NCBI GenBank assembly: GCA_963821885.1 | Contig: CAWGFN010000002.1 | Coordinates: 310,001-374,000 of the forward strand | Length of the DNA: 64,000 bases | Source of the DNA: Oleiagrimonas sp963821885 | GTDB taxonomy: Bacteria > Pseudomonadota > Gammaproteobacteria > Xanthomonadales > Rhodanobacteraceae | Direction: 5' to 3' | Part shown: positions 8,908 through 17,633 of the stretch, piece after piece | Layout of the letters: each line of letters starts with the position of its first letter | Position numbering within the stretch: position 1 is the stretch's first letter | Made by a program: the position numbers and the translations under genes | The notes under the pieces: generated by a model | Databases searched by the model: none | What the model saw: only the letters and a program-made list of their open reading frames with translations | Told to the model about the DNA's origin: nothing

Positions 8908-9666
8908 TTACTTGCGACGGGTGCGAGTGGCCCGGGACATGCGCGCAGGCGTGGTCGCTGCCGACTTGGCCGGTGCCTTGCGGGCAGACTTCCTGGCCGG
9001 CTTCTTCGCAGCCTTCTTGGCTACTTTCCGGGTCGCCTTCTTGGCGGTCTTCTTGGTGGCCTTCTTGGTGGCCTTCTTGGCTACTTTCCGGGTGGCCTTC
9101 TTGGCGGTCTTCTTGGTGGCCTTCTTGGCTACTTTCCGGGTCGCCTTCTTGGCGGTCTTCTTGGTGGCCTTCTTGGCTACTTTCCGGGTGGCCTTCTTGG
9201 CGGTCTTCTTGGTGGCCTTCTTGGCTACTTTCCGGGTGGCCTTCTTGGCGGAGGACTTCTTGACCGCCTTCTTGGCGGTGGCGCGCTTGGCGACCTTCTT
9301 GGTGGCCTTCTTGGCGGCGGTCTTCCTGACGGCCTTCTTCACGGCCTTCTTGGCGGCCGGCTTCTTGGTGGCGGTTTTCTTGGCGGCCTTCTTGGCAGCC
9401 GGTTTCTTTGCGGCTTTCTTTGTCGTAGCCATGATTCGTCTCAGCTCCTCATCAGTTGGCAGTGGTTGTCCGGTAAACGCATGCAGAAACGCTTCAACCA
9501 GCAGGTCACTATTTGTCGCGTGCCTGAGGTTGTTGACCTGGCGGCGAGTACGTTCGTCGGAAAGCAGTCGAAGTACATGTAGAGGGATGGATACGGTCAC
9601 CTTGCGCACCGCTCCGGCCTTCTTGCCGTGATCGATGTACGGCTTGATGTACTTCGTTGCTGCCAT
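8908..9666 (-). CDS. metJ: MetJ methionine repressor with histone H1-like Ala/Lys tail
   Basis: Residues 1-76 form a MetJ ribbon-helix-helix repressor: KYIKPYIDHGKKAGAVRKV, TVSIPLHVLRLLSDERTRRQ and NNLRHATNSDLL match the family almost residue for residue, as does AFLHAFTGQPLP. SAM is the usual corepressor. The normal MetJ C-terminus is replaced by about 170 residues of Ala/Lys/Thr repeats (KKAT, KKTA, RKVA) like bacterial histone H1-like proteins. Total length is 252 residues from the ATG at 9666. An internal ATG at 9432, preceded by GAGGAG, could give the tail alone. Met boxes upstream (9824-9855) imply autoregulation. Confidence 0.92.
   Translation of the reverse strand: MAATKYIKPYIDHGKKAGAVRKVTVSIPLHVLRLLSDERTRRQVNNLRHATNSDLLVEAFLHAFTGQPLPTDEELRRIMATTKKAAKKPAAKKAAKKTATKKPAAKKAVKKAVRKTAAKKATKKVAKRATAKKAVKKSSAKKATRKVAKKATKKTAKKATRKVAKKATKKTAKKATRKVAKKATKKTAKKATRKVAKKATKKATKKTAKKATRKVAKKAAKKPARKSARKAPAKSAATTPARMSRATRTRRK
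9021..9272 (-). repeat. 48-bp tandem repeats encoding the Lys/Ala-rich MetJ tail
   Basis: The marker CTACTTTCCG recurs at 9021, 9081, 9129, 9177 and 9225. The spacing is 60, 48, 48 and 48 bases. Each 48-base unit encodes a 16-residue block of type ATRKVAKKATKKTAKK. The 60-base unit carries one extra KKAT. The copies are nearly identical in DNA, pointing to recent expansion by recombination or slippage; array length may differ between strains. Confidence 0.9.
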
Positions 9667-9823
9667 CTTCCAAACCATTACCGCCATTGGGCGCAGAAAC
9701 TAGACCCGTACAAACGTGGTGTCAATAAAATTTGCGCAGCAAAATCGGGGCCAGGTCGCCGCCGCGCGACGCGCCCGCGGCCGCTTTGCGACGTACAATC
9801 AGCAAAAATCTTCAATATTGTAT

Positions 9824-9855
9824 AGACGTCTAAACGTATATATGCAGATACGTCC
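9824..9855. promoter_or_regulatory. MetJ operator: four tandem met boxes
   Basis: Four contiguous 8-base units follow the met-box consensus AGACGTCT: AGACGTCT (9824), AAACGTAT (9832), ATATGCAG (9840) and ATACGTCC (9848). The first is a perfect match and the others are degenerate, as in known operators where MetJ dimers bind cooperatively to tandem boxes. The array lies about 160 bases upstream of the metJ start on the minus strand. No other gene starts nearby, so metJ autoregulation is the likely function. Confidence 0.8.
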
Positions 9856-9939
9856 GGCGACGAAGCGTCGACAAACCCGTGACAGCATGTTGCCGAGCAC
9901 GCCGGAAACGCAATGCGCCAGGACGCAGGCGCGGATGCA

Positions 9940-9969
9940 AAAACGCCGCCTCCGGATTGGAGGCGGCGC
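9940..9969 (-). terminator. Rho-independent terminator of gcvH
   Basis: A perfect 10-bp stem (CGCCGCCTCC at 9945-9954 with GGAGGCGGCG at 9960-9969) closes a 5-base loop. On the minus strand it is followed by TTTTTGC (9940-9944 is AAAAA minus a base on the plus strand). It lies about 90 bases beyond the gcvH stop. Confidence 0.8.
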
Positions 9970-10059
9970 TTGCAAGCACTTGTCGCCAAAAGAGAAATTG
10001 AACGCGCGCGTGAACGCGCTCAGTGGCCGGCGCCGCGATCCCAGCGGCGCGCGGTGGAC

Positions 10060-10455
10060 TCAGTCGTCCTCGTTCTCGATCAGCTCGGCGTAGGCATCCG
10101 GATCGAGAAGCTCGTCGAGCTCGGACTTGTCATCGGGACGCACCATGAAGATCCAGCCCTCTCCGTAGGCATCCTCGTTGATCGATTCGGGGCTGTCGTC
10201 GAGCGCCTCATTGACCTTGACGACTTCGCCGTTGACCGGCGAGTAAACGTCCGATGCCGCCTTCACGGACTCCACGACCGCGCATCCGTTTTCAGGTCCG
10301 ACGCGCGCGCCGATTTCCGGAAGCTCGACATAGACGAGGTCGCCCAACTGCTCCTGGGCATGATCGGAAATGCCCACGCGCACCAGGCCGTCGTCTTCCA
10401 GACGCGCCCACTCGTGGGACTTCATGAATTTCAGGTCGCCGGGAATCTCGCTCAT
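10060..10455 (-). CDS. gcvH: Glycine cleavage system H protein
   Basis: Lipoyl carrier that shuttles the aminomethyl group between the P, T and L proteins of the glycine cleavage complex in the cytoplasm. The 131-residue length is standard. The lipoylation site lies in VESVKAASDVY with Lys65, and the motif LGDLVYVELPEIGARV precedes it. gcvT lies 62 bases upstream on the same strand, so the two are probably co-transcribed. gcvP is not in the window. No glycine riboswitch was recognisable upstream of either gene. Confidence 0.96.
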   Translation of the reverse strand: MSEIPGDLKFMKSHEWARLEDDGLVRVGISDHAQEQLGDLVYVELPEIGARVGPENGCAVVESVKAASDVYSPVNGEVVKVNEALDDSPESINEDAYGEGWIFMVRPDDKSELDELLDPDAYAELIENEDD

Positions 10456-10517
10456 GGGTCGGTCCTGTCGGTTCGTTGATGGAATGGAATGTATGTGCCG
10501 CGTGCGGCGGTTCGAGA

Positions 10518-11618
10518 TCAGATGCCTTCGCGCGGCTTGCCGTCGCGCACGAACGGATATTTCACCACGCGCACCGGAAGCTCGCGGTCGCGGATCGAGA
10601 CCCGCACGTCGCCGAGCTCCCCCGCGGGCACCCGCGCGAAGGCGATGGCCTTGCCCAGCGTGGGTGAAAAGCTGCCGGACAGGATCTCGCCCTCGCCGGC
10701 ATCGGTGAGCACGCGCTGGCCGTGGCGCAGCACGCCCTTGCCGTCCAGCACCAGGCCGACCATGCGTCGCTTCACGCCCTCGGCCTTCTGCGTCTCCAGC
10801 GCGGCGCGGCCGATGAAGTCACGCCCCTCGTCCAGCGCCACGGTCCAGCCCAGGCTCGCCTCCCAGGGCGTGACGTCCTCGTCCATGTCCTGGCCGTAGA
10901 GATTCATGCCGGCCTCCAGGCGCAGGGTGTCGCGGGCGCCGAGGCCGGCCGGTTGCACGCCGGCGTCCAGCAGCGCCTGCCACAGCGCCTCGGCATGGTC
11001 CTGCTCGACCATGACCTCGAAGCCGTCCTCGCCTGTGTAGCCGGTGCGGGCCACGAACAGGGGCACGCCGTGCAGCGCCTGGGCGGCGGCGGCGTGGAAC
11101 TTGCCCATCGCGCGGATGCGCTCGCGGTCGACCTCGGCCAGCACGCCGATCAGCTTCTCGCGTGCCTGCGGCCCCTGCACCGCGATCATGGCGAAGTCCT
11201 CGCGCTCGCGGACCTCGACATCGAAGGCTTCGGCCTGGCGGCGGATCCAGGCCAGGTCCTTCTCGCGGGTGGCCGCGTTGACCACGACGCGGAAGAAGTG
11301 CTCGCCCAGGAAATACACGATCAGGTCGTCGATCACGCCGCCGCGCTCGTTGAGCATGCAGGTGTACAGCGCCTTGCCGTGCTCGGCGAGCTTGTCCACG
11401 CTGTTGGCCAGCAGGTGGCGCAGGAAATCGCGCACGCGCTCGCCGTGCAGGTCGACCACGGTCATGTGCGAGACATCGAACATGCCGGCGTCCTTGCGCA
11501 CGGCGTGATGCTCGTCGATCTGCGAGCCGTAGTTGAGCGGCATGTCCCAGCCGCCGAAGTCCACCATGCGCGCGCCCTGGGCGCGGTGAGCTTCATTGAG
11601 AACGGTCTTTGCGGTCAT
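10518..11618 (-). CDS. gcvT: Aminomethyltransferase, glycine cleavage T protein
   Basis: Releases ammonia from the H-protein-bound aminomethyl group and passes the one-carbon unit to tetrahydrofolate. The 366-residue protein begins MTAKTVLNEAHRAQGARMVDF, typical of GcvT. It carries the folate-domain stretches GMFDVSHM, GYTGEDGFEV and ARDTLRLEAGMNLYGQDM. The frame runs upstream to 11678 without conserved sequence, so the ATG at 11618 is chosen. It is followed by gcvH. The AlkB-like gene ends 31 bases upstream on the same strand. Confidence 0.96.
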   Translation of the reverse strand: MTAKTVLNEAHRAQGARMVDFGGWDMPLNYGSQIDEHHAVRKDAGMFDVSHMTVVDLHGERVRDFLRHLLANSVDKLAEHGKALYTCMLNERGGVIDDLIVYFLGEHFFRVVVNAATREKDLAWIRRQAEAFDVEVREREDFAMIAVQGPQAREKLIGVLAEVDRERIRAMGKFHAAAAQALHGVPLFVARTGYTGEDGFEVMVEQDHAEALWQALLDAGVQPAGLGARDTLRLEAGMNLYGQDMDEDVTPWEASLGWTVALDEGRDFIGRAALETQKAEGVKRRMVGLVLDGKGVLRHGQRVLTDAGEGEILSGSFSPTLGKAIAFARVPAGELGDVRVSIRDRELPVRVVKYPFVRDGKPREGI

Positions 11619-11649
11619 GCGCGGCTCGGGGAGGGGGACAGGCCGGTCA

Positions 11650-12306
11650 TTATCGCCGCGCAACGCCGCCGATTCCAACCGCCCGCGCGGAATCGATGCG
11701 GCGGAAGGTCAGATTCAGCCGCGGCGCCCGCACCCGCCGACTGCGCGGCAGCGCGTGCCGGTAGTGGCGCTGCGTGTCGCCGGCCATGCGCAGCAGGCTG
11801 CCGTGCCCGAGGTCGAGATCGAGCGCGTGCCCGGCGCCATGCCGGTCGCGCAGCCGGAAGCGGCGCGTGGCGCCAAGGCTGACGCTGGCGATCACCGGAT
11901 GCGGGCCCAGTTCGGCCTCGTCGTCGCTGTGCCAGCCCATGGCGTCGTTGCCGTCGCGGTAGAGGTTGGCCAGCACGCTGTCGAAGGACACGCCGCACTG
12001 GACCGAGACGCGCCGGCGCAGCGCATCGAGCGCCGGCGTCCAGGGCCGCGGTTCGAAACGCGTGCCCGAATAGCGATAGGCCGCGTGCGCATCGCCGATC
12101 CAGCAGCTCAGCCGCGGCGCATTCACGTCGCGACCGAACAGGCGCAGGCGATGCTGCTCGAAGTCGATCTCCTCCAGCAGCGCCGCCAGCAGCGCATCGG
12201 CCTCCCCGGCCGGCAGCCATTGCGGCCAGCAGGTCAGCTCGGCACCCGGCAGCGCCGGCTCGATGCAGGCTTGCGGCGTCTCGAACAGGCGCGGCTGCAT
12301 GGCCAT
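11650..12306 (-). CDS. AlkB-like 2-oxoglutarate/Fe(II) dioxygenase
   Basis: Predicted to remove alkyl lesions from nucleic acid bases by oxidative demethylation. The 218-residue protein has the iron triad WHSDDE (H126, D128) and H184 within HYRHALPR. The 2-oxoglutarate-binding Arg pair lies in APRLNLTFRRI (R196, R202). The arrangement is closer to the ALKBH2/3-like branch than to E. coli AlkB. It starts 6 bases after the stop of the upstream amidase gene on the same strand, so they may be co-transcribed. No ada or LexA box was seen. Confidence 0.9.
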   Translation of the reverse strand: MAMQPRLFETPQACIEPALPGAELTCWPQWLPAGEADALLAALLEEIDFEQHRLRLFGRDVNAPRLSCWIGDAHAAYRYSGTRFEPRPWTPALDALRRRVSVQCGVSFDSVLANLYRDGNDAMGWHSDDEAELGPHPVIASVSLGATRRFRLRDRHGAGHALDLDLGHGSLLRMAGDTQRHYRHALPRSRRVRAPRLNLTFRRIDSARAVGIGGVARR

Positions 12307-12312
12307 GGCGGC

Positions 12313-13722
12313 TCAGTCGGCCGGCGGCTCGATCGGATAGTCGGGCGTCGCGTCGAGGCTGGCCGCGCACACCTGCGCCAGCTCCAGCAGGCGCAGGTCC
12401 GAACCGCGCGGACCGACGAACTGCAGGCCCACCGGCAGGCCGGACGCGGTCATGCCCATCGGGATGCTGACCGCCGGACACGCGGCCAGGCTGGCGAACG
12501 CGGTCAGGTCGGCATGGTTGGCCGGCTCCGGCGTGCCCAGTTCGAATCCCGCCTGCGGCACGGTCGGCAGCACCAGAACGTCGACCTGGGCGAACAGGCG
12601 CCGCATCTTCAGCGTCGCCGCGTCGAGCACGCGGTCGGCGGCGGCGTAATCGGCCGCGCTGCGTTGCCGGGCGTAGTCGAGCATGGCGCGGAACCGCGCG
12701 GACACCGGATGCGCGGCGTCGTCCAGGTCGGCGGCGAAGGTGCCCAGCATCTCCGCTTCCATCAGCAACAGGCCGGCGCGCCGCGTGCGGGTGAAGTCCC
12801 AGTCGCCGAAATCGACGTTGCGGCGTTCGCCAAGTTCATACGGCAGGCGCGCCAGCGCGGACTCGAACACCTCGATGACGTCGTCCTGCACGCCCAGCGC
12901 GCGCAGGTCGGGCAGCAGTCCGGTGCGCAGGCGGCCCGGCTCCCAGTCGGGCGGCGAGAAAGCCACCCGGCGATGCCGCGAACGCGGATCGTCGGCGTCG
13001 TAACCGGCCAGCACCTGGAGCAGCACGGTCAGGTCGTCCACGCCACGCGCCAGCAGGCCGATCGCGTCCAGGCGCCTGGCGGCGGGCAGCACGCCGCGCG
13101 TGGAGATCTCGCCGTGGGTGGGCTTGAGCGCATACAGTCCGCAGCAACTGGCCGGAATGAGGATCGACCCGAGGCTGTCGGTGCCGATGGCCACGCTGGC
13201 CATGCCGGTGGCCACGGCCACCGCCGCGCCGCCCGAGGAACCGCCGGCGCTGTGGTCGGGGCGGAACGGATTGCGCGTGGGCCCGGTGTGCGGATTGTCG
13301 GTGGCGGTGCCCAGCGCGCCCTCGTCCATATTGGTCTTGCCCAGCAGGACGGCGCCGGCGGCACGCAGGCGCGAAATCACGTGCGCATCCTGGGTCGCCT
13401 CCGTGTCGTGGCGACCGGGCATGCCGCCACGGGTCGGCCAGCCGGCCATGTCGATGTTGTCCTTGATCGCCACCGGGATGCCATCCAGACGGCCGATCAC
13501 GCCCTTCTCGCGGCGCTTGACCGCGCCGACCACCTGGTCCTGCACCAGCGCCGGACGCACATCGACGAAGGCGTTGAGCCTCGGATTCAGCCGCTCGACC
13601 GCCCCCATGCAGGCATCGGCCACCTGCTGCGAACTGGCGCGGCCGACGGCCAGCCAGTGCAGCAACTGGCACATGCTGGCGCGGCGCAGGTCATGGGCGG
13701 AAGGCGAGACGGAGCTGTTCAT
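12313..13722 (-). CDS. Amidase-signature family protein
   Basis: A 469-residue enzyme of the amidase-signature family, which hydrolyses amide bonds with a Ser-cisSer-Lys triad. Lys87 lies in GIPVAIKDNID, the serine-rich loop is HSAGGSSGGAA, and the nucleophile region is GTDSLGSILIPAS with Ser186. It resembles GatA and AtzF, but gatB and gatC are absent, so it is unlikely to be the Glu-tRNA amidotransferase subunit. The natural amide is unknown. The ATG at 13722 fits the usual N-terminus; the open frame beyond it looks non-coding. Confidence 0.88.
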   Translation of the reverse strand: MNSSVSPSAHDLRRASMCQLLHWLAVGRASSQQVADACMGAVERLNPRLNAFVDVRPALVQDQVVGAVKRREKGVIGRLDGIPVAIKDNIDMAGWPTRGGMPGRHDTEATQDAHVISRLRAAGAVLLGKTNMDEGALGTATDNPHTGPTRNPFRPDHSAGGSSGGAAVAVATGMASVAIGTDSLGSILIPASCCGLYALKPTHGEISTRGVLPAARRLDAIGLLARGVDDLTVLLQVLAGYDADDPRSRHRRVAFSPPDWEPGRLRTGLLPDLRALGVQDDVIEVFESALARLPYELGERRNVDFGDWDFTRTRRAGLLLMEAEMLGTFAADLDDAAHPVSARFRAMLDYARQRSAADYAAADRVLDAATLKMRRLFAQVDVLVLPTVPQAGFELGTPEPANHADLTAFASLAACPAVSIPMGMTASGLPVGLQFVGPRGSDLRLLELAQVCAASLDATPDYPIEPPAD

Positions 13723-13890
13723 GCAGGGTCGGACCACGGTCGCGTTCGATTTCCCCATGAACGCGCAAATCGATGCCCGACGCAAGCATTTGCCGCCCGC
13801 CCCGCGAATGCGGACAATCGACCTTTGCGTGGCGCGTCCGCCATGCCCGCCGCGCGCCGGCCAGCCTTCCCCGCCTTCACGGAGCCCGAC

Positions 13891-15493
13891 ATGAGCGAAC
13901 GCGAAACGATGGAATACGACGTCATCACCGTGGGCGCCGGCCCGGCGGGGCTGGCGTTCGCGATCCGCCTCAAGCAGCTCAAGCCGGAGCTGTCGGTGTG
14001 CGTGATCGAGAAGGCCTCGACCGTCGGCGCGCAGATCCTGTCCGGCGCCGTGATCGAGCCCGGCCCGCTGGACGCGCTGCTGCCGGACTGGCGCAAGAGC
14101 CCGCCGCCGGTGTGCGTGCCGGTCACCGGCGACGAATTCTGGATGCTGGGCAACCATGAAAGCGCGCGCAAGCTGCCCACCCCGCCGCAGATGCACAACT
14201 CGGGCAACTTCATCGTCAGCCTCGGCGCGATGTGCGCCTGGCTGGCGCCGCAGGCCGAGGCGCTGGGCGTGGACATCTTCCCCGGCTTCGCCGCCGCCGA
14301 ACCGGTGTATCGACGACGACGGCGCCGTCGCCGGCGTGCGCATCGGCGACATGGGCGTGGCCCGCGACGGCTCGCACAAGCCCGGCTACACCCAGGGCAT
14401 CGACATCAAGGCGAAGGTCACCGTGCTGGCCGAGGGCTGCCGCGGCCACCTGTCCAAGCAGCTGATCAAGAAGTACGCGCTGGACAGGGACAGCGACCCG
14501 CAGACCTACGGCATCGGCATGAAGGAACTGTGGCAGGTGCCCGAGGGCCGGGTCACGCCGGGCAAGGTGGTGCACACGCTGGGCTGGCCGCTGGACCCGA
14601 AGACCTACGGCGGCAGCTTCATCTACCACCTGGACGACAACCGCGTGGCCATCGGCTTCGTGGTCGGGCTCGACTACGAGGACCCTGAATTCTCGCCGTT
14701 CGAGGCCTTCCAGCAACTCAAGCACCACCCGAAGGTCAAGGCGCTGCTGGAGGGCGGGCAGATCCTGTCCGGCGGCGCGCGCGCCCTGGTCGAGGGTGGC
14801 TACCAGTCCCTGCCGAAGGTGGAGATGCCCGGCGCGATGCTGATCGGCGACGCCGCCGGCCTGCTCAACGTGCCCAAGATCAAGGGCACCCACCAGGCCA
14901 TCCGCTCGGGCATGCTGGCCGCCGAGCACGTGGCCGAACAAGGCTCGTCCGAAGGCTTCGACCGCGTGCTGCGCGCCTCGCCCGCCATGGCCGAGCTGAA
15001 GAAGGTGCGCAACATCCGCCCGGGCTTCCACAAGGGCATGTGGATGGGGCTGATCAACGCGGCCTGGGAGACGATCACCTTCGGCCTGTCGCCGTGGACG
15101 CTGAAGAACCACGCCGACTGGTCGTCGCTGGACAGGGTCGGCCAGCACGAAAGCCCGAAGCGCGACTACGTCGAGCGCGACCTGCCGCCGCGCGATCGCC
15201 TGGCCAGCGTGTACTTCGCCGCCACCGAGCACGACGAGGACCAGCCGGTGCACCTGAAGGTGGCCGACACCAACGTGTGCATCACCACGTGCGCCGAGGA
15301 ATACGGCAATCCCTGCACGCGCTTCTGCCCGGCCAACGTGTACGAGATCGTCGACGACGAGGCCGGCAAGCGGCTGCAGATCAACGCCGCCAACTGCGTG
15401 CACTGCAAGACCTGCGACATCAAGGACCCGTACCAGATCATCAACTGGGTCACGCCCGAGGGCGGCTCCGGACCCAGCTACCAGAACCTGTGA
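13891..15493 (+). pseudogene. ETF-ubiquinone oxidoreductase, read as broken by a one-base insertion
   Basis: Passes electrons from electron transfer flavoprotein to ubiquinone at the inner membrane. The N-terminal FAD motif DVITVGAGPAGLAFA begins the protein. The C-terminus has the 4Fe-4S ligands in NPCTRFCPANVYEIV and ANCVHCKTCDIKDPYQI. The reading frame changes once: up to 14310 it reads GFAAAEPVY, then becomes Arg-rich. Removing one base at about 14311 restores DDDGAVAGVRIGDMG and a 533-residue protein, the normal family length. Everything else is intact, so a sequence error or very recent mutation is likely. An SD-like GGAG precedes the ATG. Partner genes etfB and etfA lie 10 kb downstream. 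Confidence 0.9.
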
Positions 15494-15545
15494 GCCGGGC
15501 GTCGGGCGCGGGCGGCCTGCCGCGGCCCGGCGCTAGACTGCAGCC

Positions 15546-17633
15546 ATGGAAAACCGTCCCGTGACGCTGCTGCGCGGCCTGCTGTTCCGAGTCCTGCGCC
15601 TGGGCTTTCGCCTGCTGCCGCTGCGCGCGGCCACCCGCGACCGCTGGCGGCGGCGCTTCCTGCAGCGCCATGCACACTGGGTGCCCGGGGCGCCGCGCGG
15701 GCAGATGCCCGCAGCGGCATCGCCGCGCACGCCCGAGACCTGCGCTCATCGCGGCGCGCCCGCCATCGGCCATGTCGAGCATCGCCCCGGCCCGCTGCCC
15801 GACCCGCTGCCGGCCACTCTGGTGGCCTTCTACCTGCCGCAGTTCCACCCGATTCCCGAGAACGATGCCTGGTGGGGCGAGGGCTTCACCGAGTGGACCA
15901 ACGTCACCCGCGCGCTGCCGCAGTTCGAGGGCCACGTGCAGCCGCGCCTGCCCGGCCCGAGCGGCTGCTACGACCTGCGCGATCCCGACGTCATGCGCCG
16001 GCAGATGCAGTGGGCGCGCGAGTACGGCATCGGCGCGTTCTGCCTGTACCACTACTGGTTCGAAGGCCGGCAACTCCTGGACGCGCCGGCCGCGCAATGG
16101 CTGGCCGACCCGAGCCTGGACCTGCCGATCTGCCTGTGCTGGGCCAACGAAAGCTGGACCCGCCGCTGGGACGGGCGCGAGCGCGACATCCTGATCGAGC
16201 AGCGCCACGATCCCGACGACGACCTGGCCTTCATCGCCGCAGTGGCGCCCTACCTTCGCGACCCGCGCTACCTGCGCGTGGAGGGCCGGCCGCTGCTGCT
16301 GGTGTACCGCGTCGAGCTGCTGCCCGACGCCGCGGCCACCGCCGCGCGCTGGCGCCGCTGGTGCGCCGACAACGGCGTGGGCGAGATCATGCTGGCCTGC
16401 GTGCACGGCTTCGAACGCCGCGACCCGCGCACGATCGGTTTCGACGCCGCCGTGGAATTTCCGCCCAACCTGGCCACGCCGCCCGACATCACCGCGCGCC
16501 AGCAGCTGCTGAACGCGGACTTCCGCGGCCAGGTGCTGGACTGGCGCGCCCTGGCGCGCGAGGCCGCCGCGCGGCCGATGCCCGACTACACGCTGTTCCC
16601 TGGCGTCAATCCCGGCTGGGACAACACGCCGCGCCGCCGTGATCGCGGGCGCGTGTACCTGCATGCCTCGCCGCGCGGCTACGGTGAGTGGCTCGAGCAC
16701 ACCCTCGCGCGGCGCATGCCGTCGCTGCCACCGTCGCGGCGCCTGGCCTTCGTCAACGCCTGGAACGAGTGGGCCGAGGGCGCGGTGCTGGAGCCGGATG
16801 CGCGCCTGGGCTTCGCCTGGCTGGAGGCCACCCGCCGCGCGCTGCAGTCGGCGGCCGGCGGCGCGCCCGCCGCCGACCCGCGCCCGTGCGCGGTGGTGCA
16901 CGCCTGGTACCCCGAACTGCTGGACGAGATCGTCGCCGCCCTGCGCGCCAGCGGCATCGACTGGCGCGTGGTGGTCACCACCGCGCACGAGCGCGAGGCC
17001 GCCGTACGCGAACGCCTCGCCGCCCTGCGCCTGGAGGCCGAGCTGGAGGTGTTCGACAACCGCGGCCGCGACATCCTGCCGTTCCTGCACGTGGCCCACC
17101 GCCTGCTCGACGAGGGCGTGGCGGTGGTGCTGAAGCTGCACACCAAGCGCTCGGTCCACCGCGCCGACGGCGACGCCTGGCGCCGCGAGCTGCTCGAACG
17201 CCTGCTGGCGCCGGCGCGCGCGCGGGCGATCCTCGACGCCTTCGCCGGGCAGCCGGACCTGGGCCTGGTCGCCGCCGAGGGCCACGTCCTGCCCCTGGAT
17301 GCCTACTGGGGCGCCAACCGCGACAACGTGCTTCGCCTGGCCTGCCGCCTGGGCCTGCCCGCACCGCGCCCGGCGCGCGACCGCTTCGTCGCCGGCAGCA
17401 TGTTCTGGCTGCGCCCGCGGGCCCTGGGGACCCTGCTCGACGCGCACCTTTGCCCGAGCGACTTCGAGCCCGAGCACGGCCAGCTGGACGGCACCCTGGC
17501 GCATGCGGTCGAGCGCGTGATGCTCCTGTGCGCCCAGGATGCCGGATATCGCATGGCCGACACCCAGGGCATGCCCGGCCCATCACCGCGCACGGCCGGC
17601 GCCGGCTTCGGCTACGCTAGCCACGATGGCTGA
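15546..17633 (+). CDS. WbsX-type (GH99-like) domain fused to a RgpF rhamnan-synthesis domain
   Basis: A 695-residue two-domain polysaccharide protein. Residues about 90-440 match the WbsX group, with FYLPQFHPIPEND, WWGEGFTEWTNV, FCLYHYWFEGRQLL and WANESWTRRWDG. Residues about 450-690 resemble the RgpF domain, with VFDNRGRDILPFL, LKLHTKRSVHR and FVAGSMFWLRP. Such proteins occur in O-antigen and rhamnose-rich glycan clusters; activity as a glycosyltransferase or glycan-trimming enzyme is unproven. The last 8 bases overlap the next gene, so translational coupling is likely. dTDP-rhamnose is supplied by rfbBACD at 59-63 kb. Confidence 0.85.
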   Translation: MENRPVTLLRGLLFRVLRLGFRLLPLRAATRDRWRRRFLQRHAHWVPGAPRGQMPAAASPRTPETCAHRGAPAIGHVEHRPGPLPDPLPATLVAFYLPQFHPIPENDAWWGEGFTEWTNVTRALPQFEGHVQPRLPGPSGCYDLRDPDVMRRQMQWAREYGIGAFCLYHYWFEGRQLLDAPAAQWLADPSLDLPICLCWANESWTRRWDGRERDILIEQRHDPDDDLAFIAAVAPYLRDPRYLRVEGRPLLLVYRVELLPDAAATAARWRRWCADNGVGEIMLACVHGFERRDPRTIGFDAAVEFPPNLATPPDITARQQLLNADFRGQVLDWRALAREAAARPMPDYTLFPGVNPGWDNTPRRRDRGRVYLHASPRGYGEWLEHTLARRMPSLPPSRRLAFVNAWNEWAEGAVLEPDARLGFAWLEATRRALQSAAGGAPAADPRPCAVVHAWYPELLDEIVAALRASGIDWRVVVTTAHEREAAVRERLAALRLEAELEVFDNRGRDILPFLHVAHRLLDEGVAVVLKLHTKRSVHRADGDAWRRELLERLLAPARARAILDAFAGQPDLGLVAAEGHVLPLDAYWGANRDNVLRLACRLGLPAPRPARDRFVAGSMFWLRPRALGTLLDAHLCPSDFEPEHGQLDGTLAHAVERVMLLCAQDAGYRMADTQGMPGPSPRTAGAGFGYASHDG

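Larger units (their letters stand above)
9667..10059. other. metJ-gcvH intergenic region
   Basis: A gene-free stretch of about 390 bases. It holds the metJ 5' leader, an AT-rich promoter-like segment around 9800-9845 that includes the met boxes, and the gcvH terminator at 9940-9969. No small ORF with a convincing SD and no tRNA-like fold was seen. Confidence 0.6.

Noticed and set aside
9021..9272. CRISPR array
   Set aside because: The repeats are contiguous, have no spacers and encode the Lys/Ala tail in frame.
10456..10517. Glycine riboswitch upstream of gcvH
   Set aside because: The 62-base gap is too short and no paired aptamer-like structure was recognised; the region upstream of gcvT is only 31 bases.
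10722..13720. Long plus-strand open frames opposite gcvT, alkB and the amidase
   Set aside because: They mirror high-GC genes on the other strand, are rich in His, Gln and Arg, and show no family motif.
15450..17504. 684-codon minus-strand open frame opposite the WbsX-RgpF gene
   Set aside because: No recognisable domains; the sense strand encodes a convincing protein.
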